Counted from the stretch's first letter, positions 6,195 to 14,188 are shown. The stretch: DNA of 18,315 nt from Acidobacteriota bacterium (GCA_025353435.1 JANXQR010000735.1:1-18315), one strand, 5' to 3'. Notes: generated from the sequence alone by a model not told the origin. A program made the numbers and translations.

Positions 6195-7597
6195 TTTCCC
6201 CCCGCGGTTGAAGCCTTCGCAATCTCGATGGCTCGTTCCAAGTGAACGCCTCGCGAACCCTTGACAAGAACGACATCGCCGGGACGCAGATTCTTCTTCA
6301 TCCATTGCCCAGCCTCTTCTGTCTCCGGGACGAAGAGGGACGCGACACCGCCAGTGCAAGCTGCTGCTGCCAAATGGCGCGCGTTTCCGCGCACGCCAAT
6401 AACGAGATCGAGGCCAGCCTCGGCGGCGGCTCGACCACAATCCGCATGAAGCGCCGGCCCTTGCTCGCCCAATTCCAACATTTCTCCCGCCACCAGGATG
6501 CGCCGCTTTGCGGGCCGCGATGCCAGGGTTCGAATCATGGATCGAAGCGCTTCAGGATTGGAGTTGTAGCTGTCATTAAGAATTGTGGCGCCGGCAATTT
6601 CGAGTACTTCGCCACGCTTGTCTCCGGCAGTCAGCGACTGGAGCGCCTCAGCGGCTGCTTCACGGCTGACGCCGGCTTCGACCGCAACAGCAAGGCCCGC
6701 CATCGCATTCTGTGCATTGTGCGCGCCAAGCAACCGCATGTTGAGCGAGCCATCTTCCTCTCCAGCACGGTAGCGAACGTGCAGGCCGTCAAGGTCCTCC
6801 GTTACCGCCAGGATCTGCGGGTCGGCGCAGGGGCCGGCGCCAAAGTAGACCACGCGGCCGGCAAAGTCGCGTCCGAATTGCGACACGTAAGCGTCATCGC
6901 AGTTAAGAAACACAACGCCGGTCGCGGGCAGCGCCGCAACCAATTCGAACTTCGCGCGCGCGATGCCCGCCTGGCCATCGGAGAAGTTCTCAACGTGCGC
7001 CGTGCCCACATTGGTGATCACGCCCCAGTCCGGCGCTGCAATCCGCGCCAGCGATGCGATTTCACCAAGGTGGTTCATGCCCATCTCGACCACGGCGATA
7101 TCATGCTCCGGCTCAAGGCGCAGCAGCTGCATGGGCAGACCAAATTCGTTATTGAGATTTCCCTTCGATTTGAGAACGTTGAGTTTCGCGCCAAGCGCCA
7201 GGGCGATGGCTTCCTTGGTGGTTGTCTTTCCCGCAGAGCCGGTAACCGCAACCACGCGCTTGCCCCAGATGCGCCGCACATGCGTGGCAAGCGCCTGCAA
7301 TGCGGTCAGTGGATCTTCGGCGATGAGGAGCGGAACGGCCAATGCCGCATCAGGAAGCGACGCGACGCGTGCGCGAGAAACGACGGCGGCGGCCGCACCG
7401 CGCTCCACAGCCGCTGCCACAAAGTCGTGCCCGTCAAATCGCTCGCCGCGCACTGCGAAGAAAAGCTCTCCGGCGGAGATTGTGCGGGAATCGATCGAGT
7501 ACCCCTGTGCAATGACACCGCCTGCATTGGGGACAGTCGGCGGCGCTTCAAGCACGGCGCTTGCGCCAATCGCGGCTTCAGCTAATGTGAGCTTCAT
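6191..7597 (-). CDS. murF: MurF, UDP-MurNAc-tripeptide:D-Ala-D-Ala ligase
   Basis: This 468-residue cytoplasmic Mur ligase adds D-alanyl-D-alanine to UDP-MurNAc-tripeptide, producing the pentapeptide precursor. Seen: the substrate-binding IDSRTISAGELFFAVRGE region (35-52), the ATP P-loop TGSAGKTTTKE (119-129), NNEFGLP (149-155), VEMGMNHLGEI (170-180), ITNVGTAHVENF (194-205), NDSYNSNPEA (341-350) and the C-terminal VLVKGSRGVHLER (443-455). The length is normal. ATG overlaps the murE stop as ATGA, with GAGG four bases upstream inside murE. At the other end its TGA overlaps the GTG start of the beta-lactamase gene, so three consecutive genes are coupled by four-base overlaps. Confidence 0.97.
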   Translation of the reverse strand: MKLTLAEAAIGASAVLEAPPTVPNAGGVIAQGYSIDSRTISAGELFFAVRGERFDGHDFVAAAVERGAAAAVVSRARVASLPDAALAVPLLIAEDPLTALQALATHVRRIWGKRVVAVTGSAGKTTTKEAIALALGAKLNVLKSKGNLNNEFGLPMQLLRLEPEHDIAVVEMGMNHLGEIASLARIAAPDWGVITNVGTAHVENFSDGQAGIARAKFELVAALPATGVVFLNCDDAYVSQFGRDFAGRVVYFGAGPCADPQILAVTEDLDGLHVRYRAGEEDGSLNMRLLGAHNAQNAMAGLAVAVEAGVSREAAAEALQSLTAGDKRGEVLEIAGATILNDSYNSNPEALRSMIRTLASRPAKRRILVAGEMLELGEQGPALHADCGRAAAEAGLDLVIGVRGNARHLAAAACTGGVASLFVPETEEAGQWMKKNLRPGDVVLVKGSRGVHLERAIEIAKASTAGGK

Positions 7598-9105
7598 CGT
7601 TCCTCACCATAGCCCATTTCCGCCAAGACGGAAGCGGCGATTTTGGCATCATCGAAGGGAATCGTGCGATCGCCGAGAATCTGCTCTCTCTCATGCCCCT
7701 TGCCGGCAAGTAACACAACATCCGTGGGCTTAGCTTCGGCCAGCGCCAGCCGAATGGCTGTTGCACGATCGGCTTCAATGGTGTAGCGAACGCCGGTTGC
7801 CTTCAACGCGGGCTCAACTTCCGCGAGGATTTTAAGCGGATCTTCGGAGCGCGGATTGTCGCTGGTAGCCACCACGAAATCACTCCCTTCGCCGGCTGCC
7901 TGCCCCATCTTTGGACGCTTGGTGCGATCACGATCGCCTCCGCACCCGAAGAGAGTGATGACACGGCCTCCCGATTGTGCGGTCATTTGGCGAGCCAAAG
8001 CGATAAGATTCCGCAGCGCATCATCGGTGTGCGCGTAATCAACGACCACGGTAAACGGCTGGCCGGCGTCGACGGACTGAAAGCGTCCGGGCACGGGCTG
8101 CAGTTGCGGCACAAACTCGACAAGCTGATCGAAAGCTACGCCTCTCGCATGCGCCGCGGTGAACGCCGCGAGCAGATTGAGGATGTTGACGTCGCCGGCC
8201 AATCGTGACGCAACCTGGGCTGAACCTACGGGCGTTTCAAGATCGAAGACAGCGCCGCCAGGGGTGAGTCGATGGTTGGCTGCGCGCCAGTCACCGGCCT
8301 TGATGCCGTAGGTGCGCACCTCGGCGCCGGCCCGGCGTGCAGTGGCAGCCAATTGCTTGGTACGATCATCGTGGGCGTTGATCACGGCCACGCGCGGCGC
8401 GGGGTAAACCGTGCCATCGAACAGCAGGCGCTTGGCCGTGTAGTACTTCTCCATGGTGCCGTGATAATCGAGATGATCGCGCGTGAGGTTGGTGAATACG
8501 GCGACATCGAAGTTGACACCCGCGGCGCGCCCTTGGTCGAGCGCATGACTTGATACTTCGGTTATAAGCTCCGTAGCGCCGTGTGCTACGCCTTCTGCCA
8601 TCAGCTCAAATAAATCGCGCGACTCGGGCGTCGTGTGTATGGAAGGTCGAATTTCTCCGGCTACATGGTATTCAATCGTGCCGACAAGGACAGTGGTGCG
8701 CGCCGCGAAGTTCAAAAGCGACTCGGTCAGAAACGCGGTCGTCGTCTTTCCATTGGTCCCCGTAATTCCGGTTGCGGCAAGCTTGCGCTCAGGGTGCGAG
8801 AAAAACGCAGCCGAGGCTTGTGCGAGAGCGCGGCGACCGTGCTCCACTTCGATTACGGGGCGACCCGCCTCATAGACAACGAGGTGATCAAATGCGTGTC
8901 CTGAATCCGTGATGATCCCAAGCGCGCCCGAGGCCAGAGCCTTCTCAACGTAACGATTTCCATCGGCCGAGCCCCCCTTCATCGCCACAAACACCGCTCC
9001 GGGCCGCACTCGCCGCGAATCGTATTCGACGCCGGTAATGTCCAGGTCCGAGTCGCCTGAAGCACCCACCGCCGTAACTTCCGCTATGAGTTCTTTCCAT
9101 TTCAT
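7594..9105 (-). CDS. murE: MurE, UDP-MurNAc-tripeptide synthetase (meso-DAP adding)
   Basis: This 503-residue cytoplasmic ligase adds the third stem-peptide residue to UDP-MurNAc-L-Ala-D-Glu. Motifs: YDSRRVRPGAVFVAMKG (28-44), ATP P-loop GTNGKTTT (116-123), TTPES (158-162), EVSSHALDQGR (183-193), TNLTRDHLDYHGTMEKY (205-221), carbamylated lysine K225 in YTAKRLLF, and VDYAHTDDALRN (355-366). The amino-acid selector motif reads DNPRSE (416-421). DNPR is the meso-diaminopimelate signature, whereas lysine-adding enzymes differ there, so the peptidoglycan is predicted to be of the m-DAP type. ATG at 9105 has no strong ribosome site. It follows the YcxB-like gene by 38 bp and is coupled to murF by ATGA. 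Confidence 0.97.
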   Translation of the reverse strand: MKWKELIAEVTAVGASGDSDLDITGVEYDSRRVRPGAVFVAMKGGSADGNRYVEKALASGALGIITDSGHAFDHLVVYEAGRPVIEVEHGRRALAQASAAFFSHPERKLAATGITGTNGKTTTAFLTESLLNFAARTTVLVGTIEYHVAGEIRPSIHTTPESRDLFELMAEGVAHGATELITEVSSHALDQGRAAGVNFDVAVFTNLTRDHLDYHGTMEKYYTAKRLLFDGTVYPAPRVAVINAHDDRTKQLAATARRAGAEVRTYGIKAGDWRAANHRLTPGGAVFDLETPVGSAQVASRLAGDVNILNLLAAFTAAHARGVAFDQLVEFVPQLQPVPGRFQSVDAGQPFTVVVDYAHTDDALRNLIALARQMTAQSGGRVITLFGCGGDRDRTKRPKMGQAAGEGSDFVVATSDNPRSEDPLKILAEVEPALKATGVRYTIEADRATAIRLALAEAKPTDVVLLAGKGHEREQILGDRTIPFDDAKIAASVLAEMGYGEER

Positions 9106-9143
9106 CTCATGCTCGATTGTAGTTGGGAGGGCGCCCGGGTTAA

Positions 9144-9611
9144 CTAATGTCCGCGAACGCGACTGATCTCGGTTAGAAACTGATCCCGATGACTCGCTCC
9201 GTCGAAGGCTCGCGTGGGGATAAAGAATGCATTACCTGATGTTCCTACTACAAGAATATGATTCCCAGTGTCTCTCACTGCCTTCACTTTGGCCCAAGGG
9301 ACCTCTCCTCGAACGCGACCAATGCTTGTTAGTATGCCCCAGCTTGAGATCGTGAGTGTCCGTTCACCTGTCTTTGCACGAACAAATATCCACAAGATGA
9401 GCAAACCAAAGGCCCCGGCAGTCCATTCAACCGCAGAAATGACATCGCCCATGTGCAATCCATTTGTAAATGCTTGCTTACTCGAAAGCCAGACTAACCC
9501 TGGCCACGCGGAAACAATCAGGACGATAGTTAATATCCTCGAAGACTTCGATAAGGAGAAAAAGAATACTCGTACGATTTCTGCTCGCGTCAATTTATAA
9601 GTGATTGTCAT
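9144..9611 (-). CDS. YcxB-like small membrane protein, function unknown
   Basis: A 155-residue protein has two hydrophobic helices (about 25-43 and 57-78) and a C-terminal soluble part (about 84-148) with alternating short beta strands, a central VPWAKVKAVRDTGNHILV and IPTRAF. That layout and the W-x-K-V ... I/F-I-P-x-R-A-F pattern match the C-terminal domain of the YcxB family, a group without known function. The start ATG at 9611 has GGAG ten bases upstream. It sits between ftsI and murE, which are normally adjacent. Base composition differs: positions 9361-9600 have 108 G+C in 240 (45%), against about 60% in flanking genes, which suggests later acquisition. A role in wall synthesis is possible from location only. 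Confidence 0.7.
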   Translation of the reverse strand: MTITYKLTRAEIVRVFFFSLSKSSRILTIVLIVSAWPGLVWLSSKQAFTNGLHMGDVISAVEWTAGAFGLLILWIFVRAKTGERTLTISSWGILTSIGRVRGEVPWAKVKAVRDTGNHILVVGTSGNAFFIPTRAFDGASHRDQFLTEISRVRGH

Positions 9612-9710
9612 TGCGAGACTTCTCCGAGGCGCCCAAATAATCTTTGACCGTTGCAGACAGGTTAACTTCCCCGTCAGATCCTTTTGACGAGATTCGTTTC
9701 GAAGCTTGTT

Positions 9711-11999
9711 TTAGCGCGATCCGCGGACCACGATCCGCGTGCCGGCATTGACTAGCGTTCCGGCTGCCGGAGCCTGTTCGCGGACCGTGCCGCGGCCCGA
9801 AAATTCCACGGGTAGACCGGCACTTGCCGCCGTCTCAATCACCTTGCGCATGGACAGGCCAACGAGAGACGGCACCTTGATCTGATGTTCGGACTCGATG
9901 GCAACTGTAGTTAAGCGCGCATCCTGGGGGTTTGAGATCGCCTTCGATGGCGGCCCGACTGGTGTGTCGGGAGTCCCGTCACCAGTTTTGGCGACAGCGT
10001 CCTTCGAGCCCACGGGAGGCTTCTGCGATTGAGTCGTCGAGGTGGCTGGAGGATCTTTTTGCTCGGCGGACAAACGCAGCGGATCGTCAGCTGGCAGGTC
10101 ATTCACAGCCGCATACAAAGCGTCGACGTCGGCCTGGTCATCGTGATCGTCTTCATGGATTGTCTCGTCGGTCTTCTGTTTTGTCTTCGACGGCCGAATC
10201 TCTTCGTCATGCGGCACGCCCATGTATTCGAGTACCTGTTGAGCCACCTCCGTGAATACAGGAGCGGAGACTGCGGTGCCGTAATAGGACGCGCCCTTGG
10301 GGTTGTCCATCACTACGGCAACGGCGATGACAGGATTGTTGACGGGTGTGATGCCGACGAAGGAAGCAATGTGCATCGTCTTCGAATAGCGGTGCGTGAC
10401 GGGATCAATCTTCTGTGCCGTGCCGGTTTTGCCACCGGCGGAGTAGCCGTTAAGCTGTGCGGGCCTGCCGCTGCCGAAGAGGACAACACCTTCCATCATC
10501 TTGCGCATTTGCGCGGCAGCCATCTCGGAGATGACGCGGTGCGAGCCGGGCGGCAACGGATTGGACAACTCTTCTCCGGCTTTGAACGGCGCGGCGGTAA
10601 GGTCGGCGGGCTTTAGCGCGTTTGCGTCGAGTTGTCCCGGCATAAGCACACGCGGCGGTAAATAGGTGCCACCGTTGGCAATCGTTGAAACCATCGAGAC
10701 AAGTTGCAGCGGAGTAACGCCGACCTCCTGACCGATTGCAATAGAGCCAATGGAAGAGCCGTTCCAGCGCGCGGGGACTCGCAACAGGCCGCGGGTTTCG
10801 CCGGGCAGTTCCGCGCCCGATCGCGCGCCGAAACCGAAGTCACGGATGTAGTGGTAGAAGCGGTCCTGGCCCACCTTGAGCGCGAGTTTTACGGCGGCAA
10901 CGTCACTGGATTTCGCGAGCGCCGTGGCGACTGTTACTACGCCCATGCCGCGGTCACTTTTGTCGTCGTGGATGACGCGACCGGCAAGCGTGATCTGTCC
11001 ACCCTGGCAATCGATCATGTCATCGGGTTTGGCGACGTTGGAATCCATCGCAGCCGAGTAAGTGACAAGTTTGAAGACTGAGCCAGGCTCGTAAACATCG
11101 CTTACCGCGTGGTCCTTGAGCAGTGCAGGCGTGGTGTGCCGGAACTGATTGGGATTGAAGGTGGGGCGGATTGCCAGCGCCAGGATCTGCCCGGTGTGCA
11201 CATCCTGCACCACCACGGTTCCATTGTCGGCATGGGTGCGCTCCATGGCATGATCGAGTGCACGCTCGGCGAGAAACTGGATGTTCTCGTCGATCGTGAG
11301 GACAAGATTGCGGCCCGGCTCCGGATCGCGCTCACTTGATCCCAGCACCTTGCGGCGGGCGTCCATGGCCGTAAACATGGTGCCGGACACGCCATGCAGT
11401 TGCGGCTCAAATTTCTGCTCCAGGCCGCCCAGACCATTGTCATCAACGCCAACGTAACCGAGCACCTGGGCCGCGATCTCATTGTCTGGATAGAATCGCT
11501 GAAACTCCTTTTGGAAATAGATGCCCTTCAGATTCAGGGCTTTTATCTGGGCGCCGGCCTCGGGCGTTACGCGCCGTGCGATCCACGCAAAGCCGTTGTT
11601 CTTGGCGAGGCGATTGGCGATCTGTTCCTCGCTCGTCTGCACGTCACCGGCATCGGCATGTACGGCTGCGGCGAGCACGCGCGCGACCGCCTTCTTGTCT
11701 TCAATCTCCGTCGGCACCGCATAGACTGAGTCCACCTGCACGGTCATCGCCAGCCCATGCAGATTGCGGTCGTAGAGCACTCCGCGCCGCGGTGCCACCT
11801 CAAAGGTGCGCTGTTGCTGCTTCTGGGCGCGGTCGATGTATTCTTTGTTCAGTACGACCTGCAGCCAGAACAGCCGAACCGAGATTGCACACGCCCACAT
11901 CAAAAACAACAGGCAGACAATCCAGAAGCGCCCCACCCGAAGAGGGACCGCTTTCGGAAAGGTGTTGCGATTTCTGCTGCGAATGGCGGCGGTGGACAT
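9711..11999 (-). CDS. ftsI: FtsI / PBP3-type transpeptidase with C-terminal PASTA domain
   Basis: This is a class B penicillin-binding protein of 762 residues, anchored by one helix (24-46), that crosslinks septal peptidoglycan in the periplasm and is a beta-lactam target. Order: cytoplasmic tail, anchor, dimerisation domain beginning at the PRRGVLYDR box (70-78), transpeptidase domain, long linker and PASTA domain. Active-site motifs are EPGSVFK with nucleophile S307 and K310, SSD (364-366) where the family usually has SxN, and KTGT (524-527). Residues about 597-700 form an acidic, Pro/Thr/Lys-rich, probably disordered linker, followed by a single PASTA domain (about 706-762: VPSLVGLSMRKV ... 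VREQAPAAGTLV). ATG at 11999 has GGGGAG ten bases upstream and lies 39 bp after ftsL. The PASTA tail recalls SpoVD and PBP2X, but position after ftsL supports FtsI. Confidence 0.95.
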   Translation of the reverse strand: MSTAAIRSRNRNTFPKAVPLRVGRFWIVCLLFLMWACAISVRLFWLQVVLNKEYIDRAQKQQQRTFEVAPRRGVLYDRNLHGLAMTVQVDSVYAVPTEIEDKKAVARVLAAAVHADAGDVQTSEEQIANRLAKNNGFAWIARRVTPEAGAQIKALNLKGIYFQKEFQRFYPDNEIAAQVLGYVGVDDNGLGGLEQKFEPQLHGVSGTMFTAMDARRKVLGSSERDPEPGRNLVLTIDENIQFLAERALDHAMERTHADNGTVVVQDVHTGQILALAIRPTFNPNQFRHTTPALLKDHAVSDVYEPGSVFKLVTYSAAMDSNVAKPDDMIDCQGGQITLAGRVIHDDKSDRGMGVVTVATALAKSSDVAAVKLALKVGQDRFYHYIRDFGFGARSGAELPGETRGLLRVPARWNGSSIGSIAIGQEVGVTPLQLVSMVSTIANGGTYLPPRVLMPGQLDANALKPADLTAAPFKAGEELSNPLPPGSHRVISEMAAAQMRKMMEGVVLFGSGRPAQLNGYSAGGKTGTAQKIDPVTHRYSKTMHIASFVGITPVNNPVIAVAVVMDNPKGASYYGTAVSAPVFTEVAQQVLEYMGVPHDEEIRPSKTKQKTDETIHEDDHDDQADVDALYAAVNDLPADDPLRLSAEQKDPPATSTTQSQKPPVGSKDAVAKTGDGTPDTPVGPPSKAISNPQDARLTTVAIESEHQIKVPSLVGLSMRKVIETAASAGLPVEFSGRGTVREQAPAAGTLVNAGTRIVVRGSR

Positions 12000-12038
12000 C
12001 GGCGAATTGCTCCCCGGGTATAAAGCGCCCTCGTTCTA

Positions 12039-12542
12039 TTACATTGATGGCGCCACGGGAGCCATTTGCGCCAAAACTGGAGCATTCGCATCAGGATGCG
12101 CTGTTTGATGGATCACCTGACCGGGCTGCGGCTCCGCCAACCCAAGTTGCCGCGCCATGCCATCAATGCGCGCTGGCTGCGTCAACTGCGCTTCAGACAG
12201 GCGGAGCTGGCGATTCTCCTCACGGAGTTGCTCGACGATTTGCTTTTCGCTTTCGACGCGATAGGAGCTCTCGATGGCGCTGAAGTGCTGCAGGCCGTAG
12301 ATCATGATCAACGAAAACAACATCGTCACGGCCGCTGTGAAGCTACGCATCTCGCGCGCACGCACCGGGTCCGACGCCTTGACCAGCCGAGTGTTGTCAA
12401 AGTGCTTGGCGAAATAAAACTCTGGCGTGCGAACGCCGCGGCGGCGCAATGCCTGCTGTGCCAGCAGCTCGGTGTTTCGCTCGGTAACACGCGCGTTCCA
12501 GCTGCGCCCGGCTTCAAAGTAGGTTGTTGTCGCTGCCGCCAT
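12039..12542 (-). CDS. ftsL: FtsL-like divisome protein
   Basis: This 167-residue bitopic protein has a basic cytoplasmic segment of about 65 residues, one transmembrane helix (about 68-86: VTMLFSLIMIYGLQHF), then a Glu/Gln/Arg-rich stretch predicted to be a leucine-zipper-like coiled coil (SEKQIVEQLREENRQLRLSE). After that comes the QPARIDGMARQLGL motif typical of FtsL and DivIC proteins, and a Pro/Ala-rich tail. FtsL forms a complex with FtsB and FtsQ and activates FtsW-FtsI. Sequence conservation is low in this family, so the call rests on topology and on position between rsmH and ftsI. A GTG at 12545 directly precedes the ATG at 12542. The ATG has GAGGAG six bases upstream and is preferred. 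The cytoplasmic N terminus is longer than in enteric FtsL. Confidence 0.85.
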   Translation of the reverse strand: MAAATTTYFEAGRSWNARVTERNTELLAQQALRRRGVRTPEFYFAKHFDNTRLVKASDPVRAREMRSFTAAVTMLFSLIMIYGLQHFSAIESSYRVESEKQIVEQLREENRQLRLSEAQLTQPARIDGMARQLGLAEPQPGQVIHQTAHPDANAPVLAQMAPVAPSM

Positions 12543-12552
12543 CACTCTCTCC

Positions 12553-13506
12553 TCAACGTCTGTTCCCTGCTGCCCGTTCCTTTGTACCCAACTTTTCGAT
12601 TTCCGGCTTTTCCGCCGCTCTCAACTTCGCACTGCGCGATCGAGGATTGCGATCAATCTCTTCTTCCTCTGCCACCACCGGCTTCTTGGTCAGGATGGTC
12701 CAGATCCCCTTCTGCGCTCCCTCGCGCAGGCTGTCTTTCACGATGCGATCTTCCAGGGAATGAAAACTGATGACTGCCAGACGTCCGGAGGGCTTAAGCA
12801 ACTTTGGTGCGGCCTCCATCAGCGCCCGTATTTCGTCTAACTCTCGATTCACAAAAATCCGTATCCCCTGAAATGTCCGTGTTGCCGGGTGAATCCTGTT
12901 CCTGTCCTGTTTCATTGCCGGGGCGGCTGAGGCTACGATTCGGGCCAATTGCCCTGTCGTCGTCACTGGCCGCCCGCGCACAATGGCTCTGGCGATTCTC
13001 CGCGACCTCCTTTCTTCTCCGTATTCGTATATGAGGTCCGCAAGCTCGCGCTCATTCGCCTCATTTACCACTTGTGCGGCGGTCTCGCCCCGGCGCGTGT
13101 CCATGCGCATATCCAGGGGCCCATCCGCCATAAAACTGAATCCTCGCGATGGTTCATCCAGCTGCATGCTGCTCACGCCGAAGTCCGCCAGCAGAGCGTC
13201 GACCGAACCGGCTTCCAGGTGAATCGGCGCCGAACTGAATGGCTCACCGATCAACTGCACCTCTGGAGCCTCAGCGCCAAGTTCTTCGCAAACCCGGTCC
13301 AGCTTTTCTGCGGCTAATTCCAGTGCCTGGAGGTCGCGGTCGAACCCGATCAACTTCCCTTTTGGCCCCAGCCGCCGGGCGATCTCGGAACTATGCCCAG
13401 CAAATCCAAGCGTGCAATCAACCACTGTGCTGCCCGGCTGCACTGCCAAATACTGCATCGCTTCTGTCAATAAAACCGGCACATGGCGCTTGTTCTCAGT
13501 CGTCAT
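12553..13506 (-). CDS. rsmH: RsmH (MraW), 16S rRNA m4C1402 methyltransferase
   Basis: This 317-residue S-adenosylmethionine-dependent enzyme N4-methylates cytosine 1402 in the ribosomal decoding centre. Seen: N-terminal HVPVLLTEAM (8-17), SAM motif DCTLGFAGHS (30-39, with F-A where the family usually has a second glycine pair), DFGVSSMQLDEPSRGFSF (108-125), GPLDMRMD (129-136), a helical insert, the RTFQGIRIFVN motif, ISFHSLEDRIVK and a Lys/Arg-rich C terminus. The length is normal. ATG at 13506 has AGGGGG a few bases upstream. It begins 22 bp after mraZ and ends 10 bp before ftsL, as in nearly all dcw clusters. Confidence 0.97.
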   Translation of the reverse strand: MTTENKRHVPVLLTEAMQYLAVQPGSTVVDCTLGFAGHSSEIARRLGPKGKLIGFDRDLQALELAAEKLDRVCEELGAEAPEVQLIGEPFSSAPIHLEAGSVDALLADFGVSSMQLDEPSRGFSFMADGPLDMRMDTRRGETAAQVVNEANERELADLIYEYGEERRSRRIARAIVRGRPVTTTGQLARIVASAAPAMKQDRNRIHPATRTFQGIRIFVNRELDEIRALMEAAPKLLKPSGRLAVISFHSLEDRIVKDSLREGAQKGIWTILTKKPVVAEEEEIDRNPRSRSAKLRAAEKPEIEKLGTKERAAGNRR

Positions 13507-13528
13507 GTGTCCCCCTGAGGGGCTCCCG

Positions 13529-13984
13529 TCAAATCTGCGGGGTCAAAATTGCTGCGACCCGCTTGCGATTCTCTTCAGACAAGCCATTCACCGGCATTTC
13601 CTGCTCGAAGTTCGCCTGGTTATAAACCGCCAGGAAGGCGCCCATCCCCATCACATTCACGTTCACTTCCGCATCCAGCTGCGCCTTGCCGCGCAAGATC
13701 TGCGGCAACAACAACCTGCCCTGGTTATCCATCTCCACCTGCTGGCCGTAGTAATTGACCACGTTCAGGTACTCCTCCACTGCAGGGTCAAGGGCGCTGG
13801 CGCGGGCCAACAGCTGCTCCTTTTTTTCCCACTCGGGCATCGGGTAAATCTCGGCGCGCTTGCCGGTGGTGCTGGTAACAAAGAACTGGGCCACATTCTG
13901 GGCATCCATCTGCTGTTTGAAGGCAGCAGGCATCTTCAGCCTGCCCTTCTCGTCGATCTTTGCCGGATGGTTGCCGCGAAACAT
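13529..13984 (-). CDS. mraZ: MraZ, dcw operon transcriptional regulator
   Basis: This 151-residue protein has two AbrB-like swapped-hairpin DNA-binding repeats: FRGNHPAKIDEKGRLKMPAA at the N terminus and VEMDNQGRLLLPQILR in the second half. MraZ forms ring-shaped oligomers and binds short phased repeats in front of its own operon, usually repressing it. The frame stays open to a TTG at 14011, but the ATG at 13984 has GAGG seven bases upstream and yields the canonical MFRG start, so it is chosen. It is the first gene of the operon, and an MraZ-box-like triple repeat lies 165 bp upstream. Confidence 0.96.
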   Translation of the reverse strand: MFRGNHPAKIDEKGRLKMPAAFKQQMDAQNVAQFFVTSTTGKRAEIYPMPEWEKKEQLLARASALDPAVEEYLNVVNYYGQQVEMDNQGRLLLPQILRGKAQLDAEVNVNVMGMGAFLAVYNQANFEQEMPVNGLSEENRKRVAAILTPQI

Positions 13985-14131
13985 TTCAATTCCTCTTGCT
14001 AAATGGTCCAAATTTGGGTCTGAATACCTGTCCGCCTTGTGTTTCCGGTGGTCAGGCTGATTCCCTTGGAGAGTTCGAAAGCTATAAAAGCGGGCTCGGG
14101 AGAACTTTCGAGGGTATTCTTGTCTGTGGAG

Positions 14132-14145
14132 GAGCGAATTCGCTC
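14132..14145. promoter_or_regulatory. Perfect palindrome in the mraZ leader
   Basis: GAGCGAATTCGCTC is self-complementary over all 14 bases and lies just downstream of the phased repeats in the direction of mraZ transcription. It could be a dimeric repressor site or form a short RNA hairpin. It has no T-run, so it is not a normal terminator. A chance match is not excluded. Confidence 0.4.
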
Positions 14146-14148
14146 TAC

Positions 14149-14178
14149 CATTGTCCCTTTTGGTCCCCTTTTGACCAC
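14149..14178 (-). promoter_or_regulatory. Three 10-bp-phased repeats, probable MraZ-binding site
   Basis: On the minus strand three head-to-tail decamers follow without gaps: GTGGTCAAAA (14169-14178), GGGGACCAAA (14159-14168) and AGGGACAATG (14149-14158). Each carries a G-rich core followed by an A-rich half. E. coli MraZ is known to bind TGGGN repeats separated by five bases, that is with the same 10-bp phase, between its promoter and mraZ. The spacing and location match. The core sequence is slightly different. Confidence 0.7.
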
Positions 14179-14188
14179 TTAAGAAACG

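Noticed and set aside
6195..6440. N-terminal 82-codon extension of the metallo-beta-lactamase frame
   Set aside because: It lies wholly inside murF, is Arg/Ser-rich like a shadow frame, and would bury the signal peptide. The GTG at 6194 gives a proper exported protein.
6242..7585. 447-codon plus-strand open frame opposite murF
   Set aside because: It is antisense to a gene with complete Mur ligase motifs. Long shadow frames are common at this G+C, and its translation shows no family signature.
12066..12770. 234-codon plus-strand frame opposite ftsL and rsmH
   Set aside because: It spans two real genes and their junction on the other strand and has no recognisable domain.
13985..14011. TTG start extending MraZ by nine residues
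   Set aside because: It has no ribosome site, while the ATG at 13984 has one and gives the canonical MFRG N terminus.
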